In this document: positions 8,611 to 15,070 of the stretch, piece after piece | Layout: each line of letters begins with the position of its first letter | Position numbering within the stretch: position 1 is the stretch's first letter | Assembly (NCBI GenBank): GCA_937921525.1 | Contig: CAKZUM010000304.1 | Coordinates: forward strand, 1 to 18,259 | DNA: 18,259 bases | Reading direction: 5' to 3' | Source of the DNA: an uncultured Saprospiraceae bacterium | Lineage (GTDB): Bacteria; Bacteroidota; Bacteroidia; Chitinophagales; Saprospiraceae | Notes under the pieces: model-generated | Database searches by the model: none | What the model saw: the letters and a program-made list of their open reading frames with translations, nothing else | What the model was told of the DNA's origin: nothing | Position numbers and translations under genes: made by a program

Positions 8611-8746
8611 GTAACGATAAAACAATCTTTGGCAGATTAAAAATTCAAAAAATCAGTATTGAAAATTATTATCAAATTGAAAATTTATTAATTATTTGAT
8701 GTTATTTTTGCAAATTTTATAAATATTTTAAAAAATGTTTAAAAAA
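8611..8746. other. AT-rich noncoding stretch upstream of the tRNA-like unit
   Basis: Very AT-rich sequence between the secreted-protein gene and the promoter of the tRNA-like RNAs. I see no open frame or clear terminator; the richness in A and T runs could act as an UP-like or curved element. Confidence 0.5.
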
Positions 8747-8778
8747 TTTGCATCAAAACAGACTTGCTTATATCTTTG
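8747..8778 (+). promoter_or_regulatory. Promoter of the tRNA-like RNA pair
   Basis: TTTG (8747-8750) and TATCTTTG (8771-8778) match the Bacteroidota -33 TTTG and -7 TAnnTTTG elements, with a 20-bp spacer that agrees with the known 19-21 bp. Transcription would start near 8784, giving a leader of about 37 nt before the first cloverleaf at 8821, which RNase P would have to remove. Confidence 0.65.
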
Positions 8779-8820
8779 TAATATCAAATCGAAGAAAAGT
8801 CCTCGATTTACTTTAAATAC

Positions 8821-8945
8821 TGTGAGGTGATGAAACTGGCAGCCATGCCCTCCTGTCTCGAGGGTGGAGAGCTCGGAATAACTTCTACGAATTTATTTGT
8901 AGAATTAACCGCTCCTTGAAGGTTCGACTCCTTCCCTTACAGCCA
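8821..8945 (+). ncRNA. tRNA-like RNA, copy 1 (class II fold, anticodon position GUC, giant variable arm)
   Basis: A full cloverleaf can be drawn. The acceptor stem is TGTGAGG (8821-8827) with CCTTACA (8935-8941), discriminator G at 8942 and encoded CCA (8943-8945). The D arm is ATG/CAT with an 11-nt loop AAACTGGCAGC carrying G18 G19. The anticodon stem is CCCTC/GAGGG (8848-8852, 8860-8864) with loop CTGTCTC; the anticodon position is GTC (8855-8857). The T arm is GAAGG-TTCGACT-CCTTC (8918-8934). The variable region is 53 nt (8865-8917): GGAG/CTCC, a 4-nt bulge, CGG/CCG, an internal loop, and a 9-bp apical stem (8883-8891 with 8896-8904). Normal class II variable arms are about 10-24 nt. U at position 37 replaces the usual purine, so normal decoding is doubtful. 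The structure is read directly; any function is unknown. Confidence 0.8.
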
Positions 8946-8953
8946 CTTTTTTA

Positions 8954-9016
8954 AATGGTAAATGCTAAAATGGTAAGTGGTAAATATTTACCATTCACCA
9001 TTTTACATTTACCATT
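8954..9016. repeat. 63-bp inverted repeat of the word TGGTAAATG between the two tRNA-like genes
   Basis: The left arm (8954-8985) and right arm (8986-9016) are reverse complements apart from two or three differences. Each arm repeats the word ATGGTAA(A/G)TG with small changes. In the transcript it would form a long hairpin that separates the two cloverleaf RNAs and could guide processing. Confidence 0.75.
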
Positions 9017-9025
9017 CAATAACAC

Positions 9026-9171
9026 TGTGAGGTGATGAAACTGGCAGCCATGCCCTCCTGTCTCGAGGGTGAGGAATCTGGGATAAACGTAGTATAACGG
9101 GTTGACCACTATCTTTCTTTTGTACTAAGGCTAACCACCTCGTGAAGGTTCGACTCCTTCCCTTACAGCCA
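9026..9171 (+). ncRNA. tRNA-like RNA, copy 2 (class II fold, anticodon position GUC, giant variable arm)
   Basis: The acceptor, D, anticodon and T arms are identical in sequence to copy 1: TGTGAGG 9026-9032, anticodon loop CTGTCTC 9058-9064, T arm 9144-9160, CCTTACA 9161-9167, G 9168, CCA 9169-9171. The variable region is longer (74 nt, 9070-9143) and different in sequence, yet keeps the same plan. The outer helix is GAGG/CCTC (9071-9074, 9138-9141), then a 4-nt bulge AATC and an inner helix TGG/CCA (9079-9081, 9135-9137). An internal loop GATAA/CTAA follows, then an apical stem TAGTATA/TGTACTA (9090-9096, 9121-9127) with a 24-nt loop. The helix differences from copy 1 are compensatory, which argues for selection on the structure. 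It is probably co-transcribed with copy 1 and ends at the terminator just downstream. Confidence 0.8.
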
Positions 9172-9173
9172 CT

Positions 9174-9212
9174 ACCCGTTAATGAATCGGTCATTAACGG
9201 GTTTTCTTTTTT
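9174..9212 (+). terminator. Rho-independent terminator of the tRNA-like unit
   Basis: A 12-bp perfect stem (ACCCGTTAATGA with TCATTAACGGGT) and 5-nt loop ATCGG is followed by TTTCTTTTTT. It begins two bases after the CCA of copy 2, closing the two-RNA unit. The short palindrome AAGTCTAATAGACTT at 9225-9239 may serve the opposing alkB gene. Confidence 0.85.
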
Positions 9213-9250
9213 ACGTTCTTTAACAAGTCTAATAGACTTTAAGAGCTTGC

Positions 9251-10279
9251 CTAAAGAAGCTTATGCATTACCTTAAACCAAAGAGGCGGAACCAAGGCTA
9301 ATAGCATCATCCCCGGATATCCAGTAGGCATCTGAGGGCTTTCCTCGAAATGTCGAAGCACTTGGTATTTTCGATTGGCAATGTAATGATGATCAGAGTG
9401 CCGAGATAGTTCCAGCAAAATCATTCGTCCTAACGGATGATTCGAATTCCATGAGTGTATAGGCAAGGTTCTTTCATAGTGTTTTCCACCCTTTCTTTTC
9501 TTTCTTCTAAGTCCATAATGTTCGATATAGTTGACCGTCTCTAGCATTAAAATTCCAATAGCTGCTCCAATTATAAAGTAAACCATAACGGACAATCCGA
9601 AGATAGAACCGATCAATATTAGTAGTGCTAACTGAATAAATTGGTACTTTAACATTTCATTTTCAAGATGCCAAACACTTTTATTGGAGCGAATTAATCG
9701 TGTTTTTTCTAACTGCCAAGCTGATAACCAACTTCCTGAAACTGTCCGAAGATAGAAGGCATAAATATTTTCACCATATCGGCTGGAGGCTGGGTCTTCG
9801 TCCGTAGCAACGTGAAGATGATGTCCCCTATTATGCTCAATAAAAAAGTGCATATATAATGTCGTCATCAATAAAATCTTACTCATAAACTGTTCGACCT
9901 TCGAATCTCTATGACCAAGTTCATGTGCATTATTAATACTCAACCCACAGGCCAAGCCGTAAGCCGTAATCATTCCAATAGTCTCATGCAGCATAAGGTT
10001 AGGATCACTAATTCTGTAAAGAAAGACAAAAAGTATAAAAAACTGGAAGGGTACTAAGAGGTATAATAGATAGTCATAGAAAGGATCATGGGCAGCAATT
10101 TCTTCCTCTACCGCTGTCATATTGTAGGTACTACTTGACGTAAATAACTCTAAGAATGGAACTACTACAAAAAGAAAAATGAGTGAACTGTAAGAAAAAT
10201 AACCACCAAAATAAATGGATAGTACGATAATGCTCGGCGCAATATAAGCACAGAGATATTTTAAATATTTTAACTTCAT
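9251..10279 (-). CDS. alkB: Alkane 1-monooxygenase (AlkB-type integral-membrane di-iron hydroxylase)
   Basis: Hydroxylates the terminal carbon of medium-chain alkanes in the inner membrane, using rubredoxin as electron donor. The ATG at 10277-10279 gives 342 residues; an upstream TTG at 10309 would add ten residues and is less likely. The histidine boxes of the AlkB family are all present: HELGH (119-123), EHNRGHH (148-154) followed by the very characteristic VATDEDPASSRYGE, NYIEHYG (250-256) and LSRHSDHH (291-298). Six or so hydrophobic helices surround them. The DPASSR and NYIEHYG segments separate AlkB from ordinary fatty-acid desaturases and hydroxylases. No rubredoxin gene or C-terminal rubredoxin fusion is present in the window, so the electron donor must be encoded elsewhere. 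It lies behind a TetR-type regulator on the same strand. The true substrate could be another hydrocarbon-like chain. Confidence 0.92.
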   Translation of the reverse strand: MKLKYLKYLCAYIAPSIIVLSIYFGGYFSYSSLIFLFVVVPFLELFTSSSTYNMTAVEEEIAAHDPFYDYLLYLLVPFQFFILFVFLYRISDPNLMLHETIGMITAYGLACGLSINNAHELGHRDSKVEQFMSKILLMTTLYMHFFIEHNRGHHLHVATDEDPASSRYGENIYAFYLRTVSGSWLSAWQLEKTRLIRSNKSVWHLENEMLKYQFIQLALLILIGSIFGLSVMVYFIIGAAIGILMLETVNYIEHYGLRRKKRKGGKHYERTLPIHSWNSNHPLGRMILLELSRHSDHHYIANRKYQVLRHFEESPQMPTGYPGMMLLALVPPLWFKVMHKLL

Positions 10280-10367
10280 AACTAACTTTTTTAGGGAAGA
10301 GGCAATCAATGATAGGTTGTCTCTTTTTTTAGTAAAAAAGCTAAATTATAAGATTTAACTATAGGAT

Positions 10368-10387
10368 ATTGGACGGAAGCGTCCAAT
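10368..10387. promoter_or_regulatory. Perfect 8-bp inverted repeat, candidate operator upstream of alkB
   Basis: ATTGGACG-GAAG-CGTCCAAT lies 89 bases before the alkB ATG. Just upstream on the minus strand, TAATTTTG (10398-10405) matches the -7 consensus TAnnTTTG, so the repeat would cover the first transcribed bases, a typical repressor position. No T-run follows on the minus strand, which makes a tetR terminator less likely. No good -33 element was found. Confidence 0.45.
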
Positions 10388-10445
10388 TGTTATTTTTCAA
10401 AATTATGTAAAATAGAATGTGTTTCTATTCCAAAATCTGGATGGG

Positions 10446-11003
10446 TTAATTTTTTTTGACTGTTTTTAGCTGTATTACCAAATAACTAATTTCTCTAATA
10501 TATTCTTCCAGCCAAGAATAAGTGAAATTTTCTTTTGTTATTCGCAAAAGAAAATTTTCGACAACTAGATTTAAAAATGCTTTCACAAACAGTAATTGAT
10601 TTGGAAGCTCCAAGTGTACGATCCACTTATCTAGCATGGCATCTTCTATCTTTTGGTAGGCTTTTTTAAAACAATTCCTGTACGCTTCGTTTTCTCGGTT
10701 AATTCTCAATTGTTTGTGGAATAAAATATCTTCTTTATTATCAAGAAAAACATTCATCATATCAGGTTTTAGCTTATCACAGGCTTTAATTTTGATTGCT
10801 AATTCCTTCGATTGCTGGAGATGATAATTAAGTAAGTCTGTAGTAAAACTTTCAGAATTACCGTAAAAATGATAAAATGAAGATTTGCTACTTCCCATTC
10901 TGGCTGCAAGTAATTCAATATTTATTTTACCCATTCCATGTTCGGAAATAAAGGTATATCCCTTTACGAGCCACTGTTGTTTTTTAGTCAATTTTTTACT
11001 CAA
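10446..11003 (-). CDS. TetR/AcrR-family transcriptional regulator
   Basis: A 185-residue protein with the N-terminal TetR helix-turn-helix: GYTFISEHGMGKINIELLAARMGSSKSSFYHFYGNSESF (about 15-53), in which LAARMGSSKSSFYHFYG is the recognition unit. The C-terminal ligand domain is helical, lysine/asparagine-rich and without a recognised subfamily. The start is a TTG at 11001-11003: no ATG lies in frame between it and the HTH, and the reading places the HTH where the family has it. It precedes alkB on the same strand by 166 bp, so it is the obvious candidate regulator of alkB. An inverted repeat (11039-11061) lies directly upstream of its own start, between it and the divergent GH3 gene, and fits autoregulation. 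Its ligand is unknown. Confidence 0.88.
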   Translation of the reverse strand: MSKKLTKKQQWLVKGYTFISEHGMGKINIELLAARMGSSKSSFYHFYGNSESFTTDLLNYHLQQSKELAIKIKACDKLKPDMMNVFLDNKEDILFHKQLRINRENEAYRNCFKKAYQKIEDAMLDKWIVHLELPNQLLFVKAFLNLVVENFLLRITKENFTYSWLEEYIREISYLVIQLKTVKKN

Positions 11004-11038
11004 TGATACAAAAGATTGATGAATTATATAAGAAAAAA

Positions 11039-11061
11039 ACTAACTTACACTCTTAGTTAGT
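11039..11061. promoter_or_regulatory. Candidate TetR operator in the tetR/GH3 divergent promoter region
   Basis: ACTAACTTA-CACTC-TTAGTTAGT is a 9+5+9 inverted repeat with one mismatch, 36 bases upstream of the regulator's TTG and 46 bases before the GH3 start. A half-site AACTAACTT recurs immediately upstream of the alkB ATG (10280-10288). TetR-family proteins commonly bind such 15-25 bp palindromes close to their own gene. Confidence 0.45.
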
Positions 11062-11106
11062 AAAAAGAAAAAACATCTAATATCAATCTAAATTAATTTT
11101 AATAAT

Positions 11107-13647
11107 ATGTATGTTTTCAAGTCTTCATTCTTACTCATCTCCTTATTAGGTATGTTGTCTATTTTGGTTTTGGGCTGTTCTCAATTAGAGAATCTTACAG
11201 AGGTAACAACCACTACAGACGTAAATGAAACAAATGTAGAAAAGCCAGCGAATCTTGTAAACCCTAAAGATTGGCCAAGAATTAAAACCTTACCATTAGA
11301 CCCAGCAATAGAAGCACAGATAGATGCCCTCCTGCCAAAATTGACGCTAGAACAAAAAGTAGGTCAAGTTATCCAAGGAGATAGTGGATCTATTACGCCA
11401 GAGGAGGTGAAGGAATATCGTTTAGGTGCTATCTTAAGTGGAGGAAATTCAGCACCTGGTCCGTTACCTTATGCAGATACCAAAACTTGGTTGGAAATGG
11501 CTGATAAATACTACAATGCTTCGATTGATGACGAAGGTGTTGAGGTAGCTATCCCTTGTATGTGGGGAATAGATGCAGTACATGGCCATGCCAATCTTAC
11601 TGGTGCGATTGTTTTTCCGCATAACGTTGGACTCGGCGCAATGAACAATCCTGACTTAATCGAGCAAATTGCAGCAGTAACTGCTCATGAATTGACTATA
11701 TCTGGGCATGATTGGACCTTTGCGCCTACTTTAGCGGTACCACAAGATTTACGTTGGGGGAGAAGCTATGAAGGATTCTCTGAAAATCCAGAGATCGTGA
11801 AATCCTATGGAGATCGTATTGTCTACGGCTTGCAGGGTCGTATCGGGGATCCAAATTTTATGGGAGATGGTCGTGTTATTTCCAGTGCTAAACATTTTCT
11901 AGCTGACGGTGCGACTGAAAAAGGTGCCGATCAAGGAGACGCACTTATTAGTGAAGCAGAGTTGCGAAATGTACATGCGGCAGGGTACTACAGTGCTATA
12001 CCCGCAGGTGTACAAACGGTAATGGCTTCCTTTTCAAGTTGGCAAGGTAGAAAACTTCATGGTGACAAAGAAATATTAACTGATGTCTTGAAGGAACAAC
12101 TTGGTTTCAATGGTTTTGTGGTAGGTGATTGGAACGGTCATGGTCAGGTACCTGGCTGTACAAATACTGATTGTCCACAATCCCTGAACGCAGGTCTCGA
12201 TATGTATATGGCTCCCGACAGTTGGAAGGGCTTGTATAAAAGTACATTGAATCATGTAAAGAATGGAACGATTCCAATGTCTCGCTTAGATGATGCGGTA
12301 CGCCGTATTCTTCGGGTGAAAATTGCTTCAGGTATATTTACAAAAGGTGCACCTAGTACTCGTAAAAATGCAGGAGATGAAAGTCTGCTAGGGCTTCCTG
12401 CAAATAGAGCCATTGCCCGACAAGCTGTTCGAGAATCAATGGTTTTGCTTAAAAATAATAACGGTACTTTACCTATAGATGCTACTAAAACCATTATGGT
12501 CGTAGGTGATGGTGCAGAAAATATTTCTAAAGCCTGTGGAGGTTGGACATTATCCTGGCAGGGAACAGATCATACCAACGATGAGTTTCCCAATAGCGAA
12601 TCTATATTGGATGGTATAAGAGAAACAGTCAATCAAGCTGGGGGTAAGGTTATTTTTTCACCTAAAGCAGATGCAGAGATAGCTGCTGATATTGTGATCG
12701 CTATTTACGGAGAAGACCCGTATGCGGAATTCCAAGGCGACCTTAAAAATCTTGACTTTGTTCCAAATGGTTTTGACGTAAATGAATTAGCTAAATTTCA
12801 AAGTAAAGGTATTCCTGTTGTATCCGTTTTTCTCTCAGGTCGCCCACTATGGACCAATCCAGAAATAAATAAGTCGGATGCATTTGTCGCTGCATGGTTA
12901 CCTGGTAGCGAAGGAGGTGGTATTTCAGATTTGTTATTTCAACGAAATCCTTCTTTTGATTTTACAGGCCGACTTTCTTTTTCCTGGCCAGCTAGTGCTA
13001 TAGCCTCAGAAGATGAGGAACCCTTGTTTAAATTGGGTTATGGTCTTTCTTATAATAATACTTCAACAGTCAGTCAACTTCCAGAAAAATCAGGTTTGGA
13101 GAATACTGCTGTAGCATCTACAGGGGAGTTTTTTGGTAAGGGTATTCCTATTGCACCTTGGGGACTATGGTTGAGTTCAGGTGATTTGATTAAGCAAATT
13201 GCTAGTTTCCCCACATCTGTTGGAGGGTTAATAGTTAGTAAAACAGATCACAAAGCACAAGAAGATGCTTTAAGGATAAAATGGACTAAATCAGACTATG
13301 ACGAAATGCGGATTAGCACTTCTTCAGTAGAAGATATGTCTCGTCAGGCGAATGGTGCAATGGAACTTGCTTTCTCCGCAAAATCCTTTAAAACCAACGA
13401 TGCAGTTGTCAAAATTGGTATGTGTAGTCAAGGAGCCTCTTGTGACCAAACCCTCGATATCAACATTGCAGCTAATGAATGGCAAGAATATCGAATAAGT
13501 CTAAGTTGTTTTGGTGATCTTGGTGTCGACATGACCAAAATTACCTCTGCATTGACTATCACAGCAGGAGAGGGGGTAGATATTGGACTAAGCAGTATTC
13601 GCTTAGAATCAGATATTGATGCTAAGCCTGGATGTGATGGTAGGTAA
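11107..13647 (+). CDS. GH3 beta-glucosidase / exo-beta-glucanase lipoprotein (ExoP type)
   Basis: Releases glucose from the non-reducing ends of beta-1,3/1,4-glucans or oligosaccharides; a retaining enzyme. Of 846 residues, 1-24 form a lipoprotein signal (lipobox LVLGC, Cys24), so it is anchored to a membrane, probably the outer one. The GH3 barrel covers about 70-410: EQKVGQVIQGD, WGIDAVHGH (153-161), RWGRSYEGFSE (216-226), KHF (262-264), and nucleophile D341 in FVVGDWNG. The second alpha/beta domain (about 430-655) has the acid/base loop GEDPYAEFQGD (535-545), with E541 the likely proton donor by comparison with barley exohydrolase. The last 190 residues match the C-terminal extension of ExoP-like marine enzymes, a possible carbohydrate-binding beta-sandwich (PIAPWGLWL start, four cysteines). 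The gene is followed 53 bp later by the DUF6428-like gene. No SusC/SusD pair is in the window, so it is not in a classic polysaccharide locus. Confidence 0.94.
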   Translation: MYVFKSSFLLISLLGMLSILVLGCSQLENLTEVTTTTDVNETNVEKPANLVNPKDWPRIKTLPLDPAIEAQIDALLPKLTLEQKVGQVIQGDSGSITPEEVKEYRLGAILSGGNSAPGPLPYADTKTWLEMADKYYNASIDDEGVEVAIPCMWGIDAVHGHANLTGAIVFPHNVGLGAMNNPDLIEQIAAVTAHELTISGHDWTFAPTLAVPQDLRWGRSYEGFSENPEIVKSYGDRIVYGLQGRIGDPNFMGDGRVISSAKHFLADGATEKGADQGDALISEAELRNVHAAGYYSAIPAGVQTVMASFSSWQGRKLHGDKEILTDVLKEQLGFNGFVVGDWNGHGQVPGCTNTDCPQSLNAGLDMYMAPDSWKGLYKSTLNHVKNGTIPMSRLDDAVRRILRVKIASGIFTKGAPSTRKNAGDESLLGLPANRAIARQAVRESMVLLKNNNGTLPIDATKTIMVVGDGAENISKACGGWTLSWQGTDHTNDEFPNSESILDGIRETVNQAGGKVIFSPKADAEIAADIVIAIYGEDPYAEFQGDLKNLDFVPNGFDVNELAKFQSKGIPVVSVFLSGRPLWTNPEINKSDAFVAAWLPGSEGGGISDLLFQRNPSFDFTGRLSFSWPASAIASEDEEPLFKLGYGLSYNNTSTVSQLPEKSGLENTAVASTGEFFGKGIPIAPWGLWLSSGDLIKQIASFPTSVGGLIVSKTDHKAQEDALRIKWTKSDYDEMRISTSSVEDMSRQANGAMELAFSAKSFKTNDAVVKIGMCSQGASCDQTLDINIAANEWQEYRISLSCFGDLGVDMTKITSALTITAGEGVDIGLSSIRLESDIDAKPGCDGR

Positions 13648-13700
13648 GTGCTTGGACATTTTTAAACAACTTCAATAACTAGCAACTAAATTTTAAACCA

Positions 13701-14252
13701 ATGACAACCAACGAATTTCTAAAAATACTCAACGACCATCCCAATCTCCCGCTATTATTTGAATACCAATCTGGTAGCTTTACGAGAATGGATTATCATA
13801 TCACGGAAATCAAAAATGTCCAGTATGATACGGTAGATTGTGGAGGTGTCCAAAATAAATGGCAAGAGGTACATATCCAATTATGGGAAAATGAATTGCC
13901 AGAACCAGATCACCGAGTCAATACCTCTAAAGCTTTGGATATTTTCACTGTTGTAGAAAAAGTCCGCGCAACGTGGGGTGATGTGGAAATCAAATTTGAG
14001 TATGGCAATCACCAATTTCATAAGGCAGTTCTTCCAGTAGGCAATGTAGCGATACATGACAAACAAATCATCGTTCAATTAGGGCAAGATCAAACTTGTT
14101 GTAAGGCAAAGGATCGGGCGGTGACGGAAGAAGAAAAAGCGGTTGCTTGTTGTGCGCCTGCTGTTGCGGTAAGTGCTGAGCCAAAGGTGGATTTGTCGGG
14201 TTTGTTTGCGGATAGTAGCGAGGCTTGTACGCCTGGTGGGGGATGCTGCTAG
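13701..14252 (+). CDS. DUF6428-like protein with a cysteine-rich tail
   Basis: A 183-residue soluble protein. Residues 1-130 resemble DUF6428: short N-terminal helix with FLKIL, then MDYHITEIKNVQYDTVDCGG and WQEVHIQLWE, then a central FTVVEKVRATWGDVEIKFEYG stretch. The function of that family is not established; I recall such genes beside arsenic-resistance genes, but none is present here. The last 51 residues are unlike the body. They carry seven cysteines as CC (133-134), CC (150-151), C176 and a terminal CC (182-183), separated by low-complexity Ala/Glu/Gly linkers, ending GGGCC. Such tails can bind soft metals or metalloids (inference). The gene follows GH3 at 53 bp on the same strand and ends at a long hairpin facing the phnA-like gene. 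Existence is firm, function open. Confidence 0.8.
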   Translation: MTTNEFLKILNDHPNLPLLFEYQSGSFTRMDYHITEIKNVQYDTVDCGGVQNKWQEVHIQLWENELPEPDHRVNTSKALDIFTVVEKVRATWGDVEIKFEYGNHQFHKAVLPVGNVAIHDKQIIVQLGQDQTCCKAKDRAVTEEEKAVACCAPAVAVSAEPKVDLSGLFADSSEACTPGGGCC

Positions 14253-14264
14253 TGGGGTGGTTTT

Positions 14265-14360
14265 AAATCATAAATCAAATATCTTACATCATAAATCCAT
14301 CACACTTTGAACTAGATGGATTTATGATGTATGATTTCTGATTTATGATGTAAGATTTTT
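14265..14360. terminator. 96-bp repeated-word hairpin between convergent genes
   Basis: Left arm 14265-14302 and right arm 14315-14360 are nearly complementary around a short loop. The right arm holds GATTTATGATGTA twice (14319-14331, 14340-14352) and the left arm holds the complement as CATAAATC twice. T6 follows on the plus strand and A-rich sequence precedes, so it can stop transcription of the 13701 gene and perhaps of the opposing one. Confidence 0.65.
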
Positions 14361-14381
14361 TCCGCTCTCACTTTCTCACTA

Positions 14382-14969
14382 CTACCCCATATCCTTCTGC
14401 TTCTTAACGTATTTCGTCAAGATGACGATTTGTTGCCCATTGATCTTTCCCTCTATATGTTCTGGATTGTCGAATACCAAAGATATTCTTCTTACCGCTG
14501 TTCCTCTTTTGGCAGTAAAACTAGAGCCTTTCACATTCAAATCTTGAGTCAAACTAACCGTATCGCCTGCCTGTAAAATATTACCATTCGCATCTTTGTG
14601 TATTATTTTTTCTTCGCCCTCTTCTACTTCTGTCGCCTTTGCCCATTTTAAAGTCGTTGGTTCCATATACATCATATCCAACAAATCTACAGGCCATCCT
14701 TCGCCTCTTAGTCGATGTAACATTCGCCATGCTAGAACTTGGACGGCAGGCTCGGTATTCCACATACTATCGTTTAGGCAACGCCAATGATTTGGGTCGA
14801 CTGCCACTGCATCTTCTAACTGAGTTTGGCAGGTGGTGCAGATTAAGGCGTGACCGTCTAAGCCTGCTGTTGGTGCTTCTGGAACGGTGTAGGTATTTAG
14901 ATTGTTTGTTGCTGCACATAGTTCGCAGGCATTTCCTGCACGGGTATTTAGATTTGTTTCTAAGCTCAT
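14382..14969 (-). CDS. PhnA-type zinc-ribbon protein (YjdM-like)
   Basis: A 195-residue protein. The N-terminus has a zinc ribbon with C15xxC18 and C44xxC47. A middle section holds MWNTEPAVQVLAWRMLHRL, and the C-terminal PhnA domain spans about 121-191 (KDANGNILQAGDTVSLTQDL, VKGSSFTAKRGTAVRRI, HIEGKINGQQIVILTKYVKK). E. coli YjdM (formerly PhnA) is about 110 residues and consists of the ribbon plus the domain; this protein is longer because of a roughly 70-residue insert between them, an arrangement common in Bacteroidota. Despite the old name, the family is not a phosphonate-degrading enzyme and its role is unclear. Start is the ATG at 14967-14969. A -7-like TACTTTTG on the minus strand (15049-15056) lies about 80 bases upstream. 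No phosphonate genes are nearby. Confidence 0.87.
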   Translation of the reverse strand: MSLETNLNTRAGNACELCAATNNLNTYTVPEAPTAGLDGHALICTTCQTQLEDAVAVDPNHWRCLNDSMWNTEPAVQVLAWRMLHRLRGEGWPVDLLDMMYMEPTTLKWAKATEVEEGEEKIIHKDANGNILQAGDTVSLTQDLNVKGSSFTAKRGTAVRRISLVFDNPEHIEGKINGQQIVILTKYVKKQKDMG

Positions 14970-15048
14970 TATTTATTGTTAATATTTCTAAATAGGCATA
15001 ATTCAACACACGGTTTTTTTTGAAAACTCGACAAGTTGATCCAAACCA

Positions 15049-15056
15049 CAAAAGTA
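15049..15056 (-). promoter_or_regulatory. Possible -7 element for the phnA-like gene
   Basis: On the minus strand this reads TACTTTTG, matching TAnnTTTG, 80 bases before the start codon. The expected -33 site falls inside the hairpin at 15071-15123 and does not contain TTTG, so support is partial. Confidence 0.3.
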
Positions 15057-15070
15057 GTTGACACTTTTTA

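Noticed and set aside
8865..8917. Group I intron in a tRNA gene
   Set aside because: The extra sequence is in the variable region, not the anticodon loop, is far too short, and lacks group I core elements.
8954..9016. CRISPR array
   Set aside because: The repeated words are short, imperfect and arranged as one inverted repeat, with no regular spacers and no cas genes.
8821..9171. Ordinary leucine, serine or selenocysteine tRNA, or tmRNA
   Set aside because: The anticodon position is GUC with U37, the variable arm is 53-74 nt, and the acceptor plus T stems are 7+5 bp, unlike tRNA-Sec. An anticodon arm is present, unlike tmRNA.
9009..9194. Open frame of 61 codons on the minus strand over the second tRNA-like gene
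   Set aside because: It lies entirely on a structured RNA gene and its terminator, and its translation has no recognisable features.
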